NCBI GenBank assembly: GCA_028869255.1
Contig: CP110972.1
Coordinates: forward strand, 2,237,001 to 2,301,000
Source: Pseudomonas poae
GTDB lineage: Bacteria; Pseudomonadota; Gammaproteobacteria; Pseudomonadales; Pseudomonadaceae
Length of the DNA stretch: 64,000 bases
Direction of reading: 5' to 3'
The position numbers were made by a program, and so were the translations under genes. Below are positions 49,139 through 58,200 of the stretch, piece after piece; the first letter of the stretch is position 1; every line of letters starts with the position of its first letter. The notes under the pieces were generated by a model. It was not told the origin of the DNA and ran no database searches. It was given only the letters and a program-made list of their open reading frames with translations.

Positions 49139-50349
49139 GGCAGACTCCTTGGGGCGGGTGGGGTGGCATTCAGGCGTTCGAGGCCCTGTTGCAGGTCGGC
49201 GAGCAAGTCCTCGACCGCTTCAAGGCCCACATGCAGGCGCAGCAGCACGCCGGGTTCAATCTGGGCTGAGGGGTGGGGTTGTTGTTGGCGAATCAGGCTT
49301 TCGAAGCCGCCCCAACTGGCGCCCATGGCGAACAGCTGCAGGCTTTCGAGAAAGGTCTTGGTCAGCGGCGCATGGACCGGTTTGAGCACCACGCCGAACA
49401 GCCCGGTGGAACCGAGAAAATCGCGTTTGAACAGCGCGTGGCCCGTGGCGTGCGGCAGCGCGGGGTGCAGCACCTGGGCCACTTCGGGGCGCTGTTGCAG
49501 CCAGTGCGCGAGGGTCAGCGCCGAATCCTGGTGCTGGCGCAGGCGTACGCCCAGGGTGCGCAGGCCGCGCAGGCCCAGGTAGGCGTCGTCGGCGCTGGCG
49601 ATATAGCCCAATTGGCGCACGTGTTCGCGCACGCTCGAATACAGGGCCTGGGTGGTGACGATCACGCCGAGCATGGCGTCGCTGTGCCCCACCAGGTACT
49701 TGGTAGCGGCATGAATCGAGATGTCCACGCCGTGCTCGAAGGCTTTGAAAAACAGCGGCGTGGCCCAGGTATTGTCGAGCATCAGCAACGCGCCGTGGGC
49801 GTGAGCGGCACGCGCCAGTGCGGGTATGTCCTGCACTTCAAAGGTGCCGGAGCCCGGCGCCTCGGCATACACCAGGCGCGTGTTGGGGCGCAGCAACCCG
49901 GCGATGTCGGCACCGAGCATCGGCGCAAAATAGCTGGCCTGGATGCCGTAGCGCGGCAGCACCTGGTCGAAAACCTGGCGGGCATGCCAGTAGCAGTTGT
50001 CGGTTACCAGGATATGGTCGCCGGCCCGTGCCACTGCCAGCACCGCGCCGACAATCGCGGCCAGCCCGCTGGGCATGATCAGCCCCCGGAAACCGCCTTC
50101 CAGCTGCGCCACGGCATCTTCGAAGGCGGCAGTGGTGGGGTTGCCGTTACGCCCATAGATATGCCCGCGATAGTGCGGGTCATCAGCTTGTTGCAGGTGG
50201 TTTTGCAGGGTGCCGGTGTCGGGCCAGATAAAGGTCGAGCTGCGGTACACCGGAGTGTTGACGGTACCGGCGTGGTTGGCTGGGTCGCGGCCCAGGTGAG
50301 TCAGGAGGGTGTCGTCGCGCACGGGTTGGGTACTCATGGAGAGGCTCAT
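49135..50349 (-). CDS. PLP-dependent Cys/Met metabolism enzyme (MetC/cystathionine lyase-like)
   Basis: 404 aa, fold-type I PLP enzyme of the Cys/Met metabolism family. The PLP Lys is in IHAATKYLVGHSD, the phosphate-binding site in MPSGLAAI, Asp in LLMLDNTWATPLF, and the N-terminal YGRNGNPT motif is typical. It should cleave a C-S bond (cystathionine beta-lyase-like) or perform a gamma-replacement. ATG at 50349 overlaps the permease stop (ATGA); a second ATG at 50337 is less likely. It works beside the desulfinase and the amino-acid-type importer. Confidence 0.9.
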   Translation of the reverse strand: MSLSMSTQPVRDDTLLTHLGRDPANHAGTVNTPVYRSSTFIWPDTGTLQNHLQQADDPHYRGHIYGRNGNPTTAAFEDAVAQLEGGFRGLIMPSGLAAIVGAVLAVARAGDHILVTDNCYWHARQVFDQVLPRYGIQASYFAPMLGADIAGLLRPNTRLVYAEAPGSGTFEVQDIPALARAAHAHGALLMLDNTWATPLFFKAFEHGVDISIHAATKYLVGHSDAMLGVIVTTQALYSSVREHVRQLGYIASADDAYLGLRGLRTLGVRLRQHQDSALTLAHWLQQRPEVAQVLHPALPHATGHALFKRDFLGSTGLFGVVLKPVHAPLTKTFLESLQLFAMGASWGGFESLIRQQQPHPSAQIEPGVLLRLHVGLEAVEDLLADLQQGLERLNATPPAPRSLP

Positions 50350-51023
50350 GCGCGTTCCAGCCGCTTGGCCCAGCGTGAAAGGGGGTAGATGTAGATAAAG
50401 AACGCGATAAACACCAAGCCGTAGGCGGGCAGCAGCAGGTCGCTGCGCAATTGGCTGGCGAGGTGCGACTGCACGGTGGTCATCAGCTCTTCCACACCCA
50501 GCAGATTGGCCAGGGAAGTGGACATGGTCACCGCGCAATACAGGTTCATCCACGGCGCCACCAGGCTCGGCAGGGTCTGTGGGATGATCACGTGGCGCAG
50601 CGCCTGGCCGTGGCTCATGCCCAGGGCCTGGGCGGCCTCCCATTGGCCGGTAGGCACCGCACGCACGGCGCCGCGCACGATCTCCGACACGTAGCCGATG
50701 GCAGGCAGCGCCAGGCCCAGGGCAACCTTGAGCCAGTCCGGCAACTGCCACCAGCGCCCGGCCCACTGCACTTCATAGGGCAGCAGGTAAGCCACGTAAA
50801 ACATCACCACCAGCCACGGCAGGTTGCGCAGCCAGCGGCTCAGATGGCCGGCGGCGCGGCGCAGGCGCGGGTGAGCGCTGACCTGCTGGCTGCCCAGCAA
50901 CACGCCGGCCAGCGTCGCCACCAGCATGGCGGTGATGCCCATCAGGATATTCAAGCCAAAGCCTTGCAGCAGTGCCGGCGCCCACTGCCACAGCAACGTG
51001 AGCGGGGTAGGTTCAGGCAGCAT
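50346..51023 (-). CDS. Amino-acid-type ABC permease (HisM-like) 2
   Basis: 225 aa inner-membrane subunit with 4-5 spans and the EAA loop QWEAAQALGMSHGQALRHVI. It overlaps the first permease gene by 11 bases and the lyase gene by 4. It pairs with the permease at 51013. No ATPase gene lies in the operon. Confidence 0.9.
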   Translation of the reverse strand: MLPEPTPLTLLWQWAPALLQGFGLNILMGITAMLVATLAGVLLGSQQVSAHPRLRRAAGHLSRWLRNLPWLVVMFYVAYLLPYEVQWAGRWWQLPDWLKVALGLALPAIGYVSEIVRGAVRAVPTGQWEAAQALGMSHGQALRHVIIPQTLPSLVAPWMNLYCAVTMSTSLANLLGVEELMTTVQSHLASQLRSDLLLPAYGLVFIAFFIYIYPLSRWAKRLERA

Positions 51024-51756
51024 CGGGCAGCTCCTGGCCGGGCAGGCGCAGGTAGTTTTCCAGGCGGCGCAACAGCCAACTGCTGGCGCCGATCAGCAGC
51101 AGCCAGACCAGCAATAACACCTGCATCATCTCGGCGACGTTGAAGTTGTCCGACCAGATCCGGTTGCTTGCATAGAGCAGTTCCGGTACCGCAATCGCGT
51201 AGGCAATCGAGGTGGATTTGATGGTTTGCACCACCGTATTGCCCATCGCCGGCAAGCTGTTGCGCAGCGCCAGCGGCAGCACGATATGCAACAGCACGGT
51301 GCGCCCCTGCATGCCCAGGGCTGCTGCCGCATCGAGGGTGGTACGAGGCACGGCGTCGATACCGGCGCGCAGGTTATCAGCCTGGAAGGCGCCACTGTGC
51401 AGGGCGATCACGATGATTGCCCACTGCGTACCGTTGAGCAGGCGCACACTGGCGCCATCCACCAACGGCAGCAATGCACCCACCCCGAAGTAGAAAAAGA
51501 ACAATTGAACCAACAGCGGCGTATTGCGAAACAGCGCGACGTAAGCCGCACTGAGATTGCGCCACAACGCCCGGCGCGAGCCCAGGCCGGCGGCGCCCGC
51601 TACGCCAATCACCAGCGACAGCGCAATGCTCGCCACCGACAGCAACAGGGTCAGGCCCAGGCCGAGCAGGAAGCGCTGGCGGTCCATCGGGTCCCACAGG
51701 ATGCTCAGCAGCAGGCCATGCTGTTCCAGCCACAGGCGCAGGTTGACCTCATTCAT
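51013..51756 (-). CDS. Amino-acid-type ABC permease (HisQ-like) 1
   Basis: 247 aa with about five spans; EAA loop TLDAAAALGMQGRTVLLHIV; a conserved ALFRNTPLLVQLFFFYFG stretch at ~75. Start ATG 51754-51756 overlaps the binding-protein stop by 8 bases and gives MNEVNLRLW; an upstream extension lies inside that gene. Probably imports a polar amino-acid-like, sulfur-containing substrate. Confidence 0.9.
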   Translation of the reverse strand: MNEVNLRLWLEQHGLLLSILWDPMDRQRFLLGLGLTLLLSVASIALSLVIGVAGAAGLGSRRALWRNLSAAYVALFRNTPLLVQLFFFYFGVGALLPLVDGASVRLLNGTQWAIIVIALHSGAFQADNLRAGIDAVPRTTLDAAAALGMQGRTVLLHIVLPLALRNSLPAMGNTVVQTIKSTSIAYAIAVPELLYASNRIWSDNFNVAEMMQVLLLVWLLLIGASSWLLRRLENYLRLPGQELPDAA

Positions 51757-52579
51757 GGCTGGCCCGCGCATGTTGCTGCGCCACCCAGGCATTTGGTGCC
51801 AGGCCATAGCGCTGTTCCAGGCCGATAATCACGCCGTTGGCGTGCCAGCCTTCGACGATGCCCGACACCGCCGCGAGCAACTCGGGCTGGCCCTTGCGCA
51901 AGGCGATGCCCCAGGGCGCCGGGTCCTGCCCGGGCAACTTGACCTCGTAGTCGGCCCATTCCGGCTGGCGCGCCAGGGCGCTGTACAGCGCATCGTCGCC
52001 CATTGCGCCCACACAGCGGCTGTCAGCCACCGCCTTGCGCACTTCGGCGGTACCGTTGAACGAGGCGAATTGCACGCCATAGCGGCTTTCAAACGGGCGC
52101 ACCCACACACTGGTAGCCGGCGCGCACAGGGTTTTGCCGCGCAGGCTTTGCCAGTCCGGCACGGCCGTGCGCTTGGGCGCAAACACCGTAGCGGCCGAGC
52201 TGTAAAAACCCGGGCTGGCAAAATCCACCTCCCGCCGCCGCGCCGCAGTGTCGAGCAGCGAGGTGACCAACACTTCACAGCGCCCCTGATCGAGGAACAG
52301 CAAACGGTTCATCGGGTTGACCTGCACCAGTTGCAGCTTCAGCGGCTGGCCCACCTTGGCCGACAGCTGGTGTTGCAGGTCGACGATCAAATCCATGATC
52401 AACCCAGCCGGCTTGCCCTGAGCGTCGAGGGTCTTGAACGGCGGGAACTCATCGCTGGTGCACACGTTGAGAGTGCCACGCGAAAGAGCACGTTCCAGCA
52501 AGGGCTCGGCGTGGGCATGCAGTGCCCCCAATGCAACTACAACCAAGATCGCACGCTTAAAAAAACCGGTCGGCTCCAA
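51749..52579 (-). CDS. ABC transporter periplasmic binding protein (family 3)
   Basis: About 270-276 aa. Signal peptide KRAILVVVALGALHAHA, then LERALSRGTLNVCTSDEFPPF, the entry of the SBP_bac_3 family for polar amino acids. Lobes continue with VEVLVTSLLDTAARRREVDF-like sequence and end AWVAQQHARASHE. The start is uncertain: a TTG at 52577-52579 lies inside a dispersed repeat, and a typical ATG before KRAIL is missing (TTTAAG instead). The repeat has probably replaced the native start region. First gene of the 44560-52579 set. Confidence 0.85.
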   Translation of the reverse strand: MEPTGFFKRAILVVVALGALHAHAEPLLERALSRGTLNVCTSDEFPPFKTLDAQGKPAGLIMDLIVDLQHQLSAKVGQPLKLQLVQVNPMNRLLFLDQGRCEVLVTSLLDTAARRREVDFASPGFYSSAATVFAPKRTAVPDWQSLRGKTLCAPATSVWVRPFESRYGVQFASFNGTAEVRKAVADSRCVGAMGDDALYSALARQPEWADYEVKLPGQDPAPWGIALRKGQPELLAAVSGIVEGWHANGVIIGLEQRYGLAPNAWVAQQHARASHE

Positions 52580-52806
52580 GGCCGCCGCGCTTCGCTGTTG
52601 ATCCTGAGCGCCCCATCGACCACGCTGGCCGCAGGCGAGGTGCCGAGTGGTGGGGCAAGAGCCCTTTGGTTACTTTTGGGGCTCTTTTCCAAAAGTGACC
52701 CGCCGTAAGGGCGGAACCCGTACCAGCCATCACCAAAACAACGGATATGTACCCCAAAATCAGCACCTGACACACCGCCATCACAACCAATCCTGCTCCC
52801 ACATTT
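52556..52806. repeat. Dispersed fluorescens-group intergenic repeat
   Basis: The non-coding block with AGAGCCCTTTGGTTACTTTT, the near-complementary CTCTTTTCCAAAAGTGACCC and CCGTAAGGGCGGAACC is, from memory, a repeat found in many copies in fluorescens-group genomes. Its right edge ends in TCCTGCTCCCACATTTG, a common REP tail. It separates the aldolase gene from the ABC operon and touches the 5' end of the binding-protein gene. It may carry a promoter or end upstream transcription. Confidence 0.6.
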
Positions 52807-52832
52807 GAACAGCCGCGCCTCAGCAACCGCAC

Positions 52833-53492
52833 TCATGCCGCACTCCAACCCAACCGCGAACGCTGCGCCGCCCCACTCGGGAAGGGCTGCGGCGTACCGA
52901 GCTGCTGCGCCAGAAATGTCAGGTACGCTGCCTCCTCCAGATTCACCAACAACCGCGTCGTCGCCAACACACCCCGCTCCGACCAGGCAAACGGACCATG
53001 ATTGGCCAGCAACGCCGCCGGCGCCCGAGGGTGTTCACGCAACGCCGCCACCACCGGCTCCGGCGCATAACGCGGGCCCCAGGCGGTCAGCGGAATCTCC
53101 TGGTCTTCATCCAGCACCCCCAGCAACTGCGTGGCATGCGCACGCAGCGGGCGCCCGGCAATCGCGAAGGCGGTCAGGTACAGCGAGTGCGTGTGAATCA
53201 CCGCATTCACCAACGGCCGCTCGCGATAGATCGCCACATGCAGCGCCGCCACTTCCTTGAGGTTATCGGTGAGGCTGCCCTGGCTGTGTTGCAGGTCGAA
53301 ATCGACAATCGCCGCCACGCCACTGTCGGCGCCACTGAGCGAGGCGATCACCAGCCGTTCCTCGCCCGGCAGCCGCAGGCTGATGTTGCCGGCCTCATTG
53401 CTCGACAACACCTGGTGCTTGATCAGCAACTGTTTGGCCAGGGCAAATTCGTGTTCGAACACTTGGGTAAAACGCACAGGATCAAAGCTCAT
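52833..53492 (-). CDS. Class II aldolase/adducin family protein
   Basis: 219 aa, cytoplasmic zinc aldolase fold. Metal-binding His pair in VIHTHSLYLTAFA and a third His in LLANHGPFAW; glycine loop NEAGNISLRLPG near residue 32. Family members are fuculose-phosphate-type aldolases, epimerases and MtnB dehydratase of methionine salvage. Start ATG 53490-53492 has GGAG upstream. It follows the STN TonB receptor by 17 bases and is probably co-transcribed with it. Confidence 0.87.
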   Translation of the reverse strand: MSFDPVRFTQVFEHEFALAKQLLIKHQVLSSNEAGNISLRLPGEERLVIASLSGADSGVAAIVDFDLQHSQGSLTDNLKEVAALHVAIYRERPLVNAVIHTHSLYLTAFAIAGRPLRAHATQLLGVLDEDQEIPLTAWGPRYAPEPVVAALREHPRAPAALLANHGPFAWSERGVLATTRLLVNLEEAAYLTFLAQQLGTPQPFPSGAAQRSRLGWSAA

Positions 53493-53509
53493 GGGAACTC
53501 CTTGTCGGG

Positions 53510-56203
53510 TCAGAAGCGGTAGTCGGCTTTCACGTAGTAGAAGGCGCCCTCGGCACCCGCTGGCGAGATGCTCTGGTAGGCCACGCGCCCGCCGACAAAG
53601 CGGTTGGCCACGTCGATCTTGTCCGGGTAGCTGTCGAAAATATTGTTGCCGCCCAGCGTCAGGGTGAGGGCCTGGCTGATGTCGTAGGACACGCTGGCGT
53701 TGCTCACCCATTGCGCGGAAAACCGCTGGTCGCGGGCTTCGCCAAGGTTTGAATCGAGGGTGTAGGTGCCGTAGCGAATCGTGTTGACGCTGGCCTGCCA
53801 GGCGCCCTTGCGCCAGTCGGCACCGAGGATCAGCTTGCTGTTGGGCGAGGCGCTTTCCACGTAGCTCAGGGCTTCGCGGTTGATCAGGGTGATGCCGGTG
53901 CCGGCCAACGGGCCGGGGTTGTCCTTGATGTCGGTGACCTGGGTCTTGCTGTAATTGAAGGCGCCGTTGAGGGTCAGCTGGCTGGCATCCGCCAGGTCCA
54001 GGCGATACTGGGCGGCTACGTCGACGCCGCTGGTTTTGGTGTCCAGCGCGTTAGTAAAAAAGCTCACGCCGGAGTAGTTGCCATAGCCCTGGTTCGCGAG
54101 GATCTGGCTGACCTGGGGGCCGCTGAGGGTTTCCGACAGGGCGATACGGTCCTTGATGCGGATGTGATACGCATCCACGCTGACACTCGCCCGTTCAATC
54201 GGCTGCCACACCACGCCCAGGGACAGGCTGGTGGATTTCTCCGGTTTCAGGTCGCTGGCGCCGAGGGCGCGTGCCACCGGGGTATTCACGCTGACGGTGC
54301 CGACCTGGTAGGCGGTGGGGTCACCGGCCTTGAATTCGGTCTGGGTGGCGGAGGTGCCGATCTGCCCCAGGGTGGGGGCGCGGTAACCGCTGCTCAGGGT
54401 CGAGCGCAGGCCCCACTGGGGCGTGAAGTCATAGCGAGCGGAAAACTTGCCGGTGGTCGTGGTGCCGAAATCGTCGTAGTGCTCGCTGCGCCCGGCCAGG
54501 CCCAGTTGCAGCTGCTCGGTGACTTGCTGTTCCAGGCCCAGGTAGCCGCCGAATACGTGGCGGGCATAGCGGCCTTCGTCGCTATCCTGGGTGCCGGGAA
54601 AGCCCTGGGCGCCACCGGCGCGAGTGGGCAGGGCCGTGCCGTGGGCCCATGAGGCGAGGTCGCCGGCGATCACCTCATACGATTCGTTGCGCCATGCCAG
54701 GCCGCTGGAAAACACCAGGGGGCCGGCGCCCCAGCCGACCTTGAATTCCTTGACATGGTCCAGGCCGATATTGGTTTGCTCGTTGACCAGCGCCCCGGCG
54801 TTGAAGCTTGTGGGGCTGGCAGGGCCGAGGCTGGAGTTGAGCGAGTCGCTGAGGTGATAGTCGATGCGGTTGCGCCCGTAGTTGGCACTGAGGTCGAAGG
54901 TCCCCAGTTGCTCATCGCGAATCTTCACCCCGCCGGTGGCCGAGGCATCCCGCGAGCGCACATCGAGCAGCGGCAAAAAACCATTGGGGTACACCGCCAC
55001 CAGGTTGTTGGGGTCGATGGGGCGGCGAAAGGTGGCCTGGGATTCGCCGGTGCGGTCCTGGTAGGTGGCGAAGCCGTACAGGTCCACCGCGTCGTTCAGC
55101 GACAGGCCGGTATTGAGTGCCAGGTTCCAATCCTCAAGGCCTGGCGATCCGTAGCGCCAGTGGCGGTCGGCATCCGCTTCGCGAGTATCGCCGGCGGGGT
55201 AGAACTGCCGGCCATCCTTGCCGTCGGTCGAGGTGCGTTCGCTGCGCAAGCCTTCGCCGCTGAGGGTAAGGAAGCCGTCACCGGGCAGGGTGAAACCGCT
55301 CCAGCCACCTACCGAGCGGCGAAAACCATCGCCTTTGGTGTATTGGCCAAACGTGCTTTGCACGGCACCGCCGTGGTCCTGCTCCTTGAGCACAATATTG
55401 ATCACCCCGGCGATCGCATCGGAGCCGTATTGGGCCGAGGCGCCATCACGCAGCACTTCGATATGGTCGACGGCGCTGACCGGTATGGTCGACAGGTCCA
55501 CGGCTTGGGAGCCACGGCCCAGGGTGGCCTTGGTATTGACGAACGCCGAGGCGTGCCGGCGTTTGCCGTTGACCAGCACCAACACCTGGTCGGCCGCCAG
55601 CCCGCGCAACGACACCGGCCGTTGCGATGACACGCCATCGGTGCCGTTGACCTGCGGGTAGTTCACCGAAGGCACCAGGCTTTCCAGGGCTTTGGCCAGG
55701 TTGTCGGTGCCGGCGCGCTCTAACTGCGCGCTGCTGATCACATCCACCGGGGCCGAGCTTTGCAGGGCGGTGACGTCGCTGCGGCGGGTACCGATGACCT
55801 CCACCGATTTCAAGCGAGGCACCAATGGCTCGCTGTTGACGGCGGCTGCGGGAGCGCCGGGGCTGGCCAGCCGATGAATCAATACGGCACCGCTGGCGGT
55901 CTGGCTGAAGCCCAGCTGGGAACCACTCAAGGCAATGTCCAGCGCCTGTTCCTGGCTCAGGCGGCCCTGGATCGAACGGCTCGCACGGCCTTCCACCAGC
56001 GGCGGGTCAAACGCGATGGGATGGCCGCTTTGCTGGGAGATGCTCAGCAGCACCTCATCCAGTGGGCCTGCGGGTATATCGAAATCAATCACCGACTGTA
56101 TGGACGCCGCCGCGTTTTGCCCCAACGCCAGGTTCGGCAGCGCCAGGCCGCCCAAGGCCAATGCGCAGGCCAGCGGCGCCAGGGTGAATCCTGTTTTCAA
56201 CAT
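53510..56203 (-). CDS. TonB-dependent receptor with STN signalling domain
   Basis: 897 aa outer-membrane transducer. After the signal peptide (~1-28) comes an STN domain (~38-110: FDIPAGPLDEVLLSISQQSG, ALDIALSGSQLGFSQTASGA), which in FecA/FpvA contacts a FecR-type anti-sigma factor. Then the plug (~130-260: SLRGLAADQVLVLVNGKRRH) and barrel ending DYRF. The ligand is unknown. Its nearest FecIR pair in the window is at 61208-62652. It is divergent from the AfsA-like gene across ~280 bases. GGAGCAG lies before the ATG. Confidence 0.92.
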   Translation of the reverse strand: MLKTGFTLAPLACALALGGLALPNLALGQNAAASIQSVIDFDIPAGPLDEVLLSISQQSGHPIAFDPPLVEGRASRSIQGRLSQEQALDIALSGSQLGFSQTASGAVLIHRLASPGAPAAAVNSEPLVPRLKSVEVIGTRRSDVTALQSSAPVDVISSAQLERAGTDNLAKALESLVPSVNYPQVNGTDGVSSQRPVSLRGLAADQVLVLVNGKRRHASAFVNTKATLGRGSQAVDLSTIPVSAVDHIEVLRDGASAQYGSDAIAGVINIVLKEQDHGGAVQSTFGQYTKGDGFRRSVGGWSGFTLPGDGFLTLSGEGLRSERTSTDGKDGRQFYPAGDTREADADRHWRYGSPGLEDWNLALNTGLSLNDAVDLYGFATYQDRTGESQATFRRPIDPNNLVAVYPNGFLPLLDVRSRDASATGGVKIRDEQLGTFDLSANYGRNRIDYHLSDSLNSSLGPASPTSFNAGALVNEQTNIGLDHVKEFKVGWGAGPLVFSSGLAWRNESYEVIAGDLASWAHGTALPTRAGGAQGFPGTQDSDEGRYARHVFGGYLGLEQQVTEQLQLGLAGRSEHYDDFGTTTTGKFSARYDFTPQWGLRSTLSSGYRAPTLGQIGTSATQTEFKAGDPTAYQVGTVSVNTPVARALGASDLKPEKSTSLSLGVVWQPIERASVSVDAYHIRIKDRIALSETLSGPQVSQILANQGYGNYSGVSFFTNALDTKTSGVDVAAQYRLDLADASQLTLNGAFNYSKTQVTDIKDNPGPLAGTGITLINREALSYVESASPNSKLILGADWRKGAWQASVNTIRYGTYTLDSNLGEARDQRFSAQWVSNASVSYDISQALTLTLGGNNIFDSYPDKIDVANRFVGGRVAYQSISPAGAEGAFYYVKADYRF

Positions 56204-56482
56204 GCAAATCTGCTCCGGGTCGTGATGTTCTTTACGACCTTGAGCAACTTCGAGCGCAGATTTTCACTAATAAGTTAGACCGATTAGTTGGGTCTCTAGA
56301 TGATTTTGTTGCGCGTATAAGCTTCGAACAAACTGATCTAAGTGCGCAGTGAAAATATAAGGGAGTATCTGCACAAGGGTACTGACAGCCAGCACCGGTT
56401 GTCCGCGCACAGCATACGACGTTCAACTTCACGAACGCGTACGGCGGTCTGCACGCTTACGGAAAAGCTCATCAGGAGACAG
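56204..56482. promoter_or_regulatory. Divergent promoter region, TonB receptor / AfsA operon
   Basis: About 280 bases shared by two diverging operons. It is AT-rich between 56260 and 56360, holds AGACCGATTAGTTGGGTCT (a short imperfect palindrome) at 56277-56295, and an AGGAG ribosome site at 56474-56478. I cannot assign ECF or butanolide-receptor operators with confidence. Confidence 0.4.
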
Positions 56483-57526
56483 ATGCCCATGTCTGAAATA
56501 TCAGTGTTAAACCCGCTTGGCCCGGTGCCTAGCGTCCATTGCGAAAACACCGTGCCACGCAGCATGGTGCACCGTGCTGCCGTCAGCGAAGTATTCCTTA
56601 CCGGCGCAGAGTGGGTGAAAGAAGGACACTTTCGTTGCAGTGCGCAACTACCGCGCACCCACAGTTACTTCAGCGAACATACTCACCGCGCCGCACACTA
56701 CGACATGCTGTTATTGCTTGAAGTGTTCCGCCAGGCGTCGATTTATATTTCCCATGCATTCCTTGGTGTGAGTGCCCAGGACAAGTTTATTTACCTGGAC
56801 AGTGTCACCCGCGTGACCGAACGTAGTTTGCTGGTAGTCGGCGATCGCCCGGCCTCCGCGCAGATCGACGTGCAGGTCGTGGACGAGTACCTGCGCCACG
56901 GCGAGCGCAGTGGCGTCACCTTGAACATGTCGCTGAGCATCAATGGCGAAGTTGCCGCACGGCATGAGCGCATGAGCATTCGCTGGATGAGCAGTGCGGC
57001 GTGGAACAAGATGCGCGCCCGTGGCCTGGCGGCCATCCCGGTGGATGCCGACCCGCTGGTGCAGCTACCGCCACCCTTGAGCCCCTCCGCCGTGGGGCGG
57101 CATTGGCTGAACAATGTGGTGCTGGGCCGCGAGCTGGAGCAGCGCGCCGAGAGCCTGGTGGCGCCGCTGATCGTGGACCTGAACAACCCGGCGATCTTCG
57201 ACCACCCCCTGGACCATATCCCCGGCATGCTCTTGCTCGAGGGTTTCCGGCAAGTGGCGCTGGTGGTGGCTGACCGGCAATTGCAGGTCGGCCCCGAGCA
57301 ATTGTTGTTGTCGCGCTGCCATGTGGTGTTCACGCGCTTTGGCGAGTTTGGCCTGCCGACGCGTGTACGTGCCGACCTCAACTCCCTGGCCAGCGATGAA
57401 CAAGGTCGTATCACCCTGGCGCTGGATGTGGAGCAGGGCGCGGTGGTGATCGCCACTGCCGAGCTGGAGTTGCTGCCGGTGGTTGCGAGCCAGCCCCTGG
57501 CCCTGGTGGCAGGGGGTGTGCGATGA
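56483..57526 (+). CDS. AfsA-like protein (butanolide/A-factor biosynthesis hotdog protein)
   Basis: 347 aa with two hotdog-type repeats. First repeat: MVHRAAVSEVFLTG and SEHTHRAAHYDMLLLLEVFR at ~30-90. Second repeat: NPAIFDHPLDHIPGMLLLEG at ~235-255. These are the AfsA signatures. In actinomycetes AfsA joins a beta-ketoacyl chain to dihydroxyacetone phosphate, the first step to gamma-butyrolactone or furan signals. The next gene is a HAD phosphatase, as in the methylenomycin-furan mmf set. Start is ATG 56483 or 56489 after AGGAG. The stop overlaps the HAD start. Rare in pseudomonads; the product is unknown. Confidence 0.85.
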   Translation: MPMSEISVLNPLGPVPSVHCENTVPRSMVHRAAVSEVFLTGAEWVKEGHFRCSAQLPRTHSYFSEHTHRAAHYDMLLLLEVFRQASIYISHAFLGVSAQDKFIYLDSVTRVTERSLLVVGDRPASAQIDVQVVDEYLRHGERSGVTLNMSLSINGEVAARHERMSIRWMSSAAWNKMRARGLAAIPVDADPLVQLPPPLSPSAVGRHWLNNVVLGRELEQRAESLVAPLIVDLNNPAIFDHPLDHIPGMLLLEGFRQVALVVADRQLQVGPEQLLLSRCHVVFTRFGEFGLPTRVRADLNSLASDEQGRITLALDVEQGAVVIATAELELLPVVASQPLALVAGGVR

Positions 57527-58200
57527 GTGATTTACAGTTTATCTGGTTCGATTTTGGCGGCGTGCTGTCGCCGCCGATCCCGGCCCTGTTCGAGCAATAT
57601 CAGGTCAAGACCGGCCTGGCCCCGCGTGTGCTGCAGCAGGCCATGAGCGATGTGGCCGATGAGCTGGGGGTGCCGATGCTGGCCCCGGTGGAGAACGCCT
57701 TGCTCACCGAAGAGCAGTGGGGTACGCGCCTGGCGAACGCGTTGCGCCGCCGTGACCCGCAGATTGATTTGTCCCGTGCGCACCTGACGACCTTCGGCGC
57801 GCAATGGTTCGCCGGGGTGCCGGCCAATGCGCCATTGGTGGCCGCTGTGCGGGCGCTGAAACGTGCCGGATTTCGTGTCGGCATTCTCACCAACAATGTC
57901 GTGGAGTGGGAACTGCACTGGCGGGCCATGGTGGGCCTGGATGAGGTGGTGGACCTGATCGTCGATTCCAGTCAGGAAGGCAGCCGCAAACCGGACGCGG
58001 CGTTTTTCCAGGTGGCCACCGCTCGCTCGGGCGTCGCGCCGCAGCACAGCCTGTTGATCGACGACGTGGCGGAAAACATCGAAGCCGCCGCGGCGTTGGG
58101 CTGGCAAGTGCTGCACTTTATCGACAACCACCAGGCCCTTGCCCAGTTGCAGCGGCTTACCGCTGTGAGTCTGTTACCCGCTGCCGTGGAGCCTGCCTGA
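57523..58200 (+). CDS. HAD-family phosphatase
   Basis: 225 aa haloacid-dehalogenase-like hydrolase. Motif I WFDFGGVLS, motif II GILTNN, motif III Lys in GSRKPDAAF, motif IV LLIDDVAENIEAA. Motif I has a single nucleophile Asp followed by F-G instead of DxD, as in MmfP/epoxide-hydrolase-like HADs. By context it should dephosphorylate the AfsA product (a butenolide phosphate). Overlaps both neighbours by a few bases, so translation is coupled. Confidence 0.88.
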   Translation: MSDLQFIWFDFGGVLSPPIPALFEQYQVKTGLAPRVLQQAMSDVADELGVPMLAPVENALLTEEQWGTRLANALRRRDPQIDLSRAHLTTFGAQWFAGVPANAPLVAAVRALKRAGFRVGILTNNVVEWELHWRAMVGLDEVVDLIVDSSQEGSRKPDAAFFQVATARSGVAPQHSLLIDDVAENIEAAAALGWQVLHFIDNHQALAQLQRLTAVSLLPAAVEPA

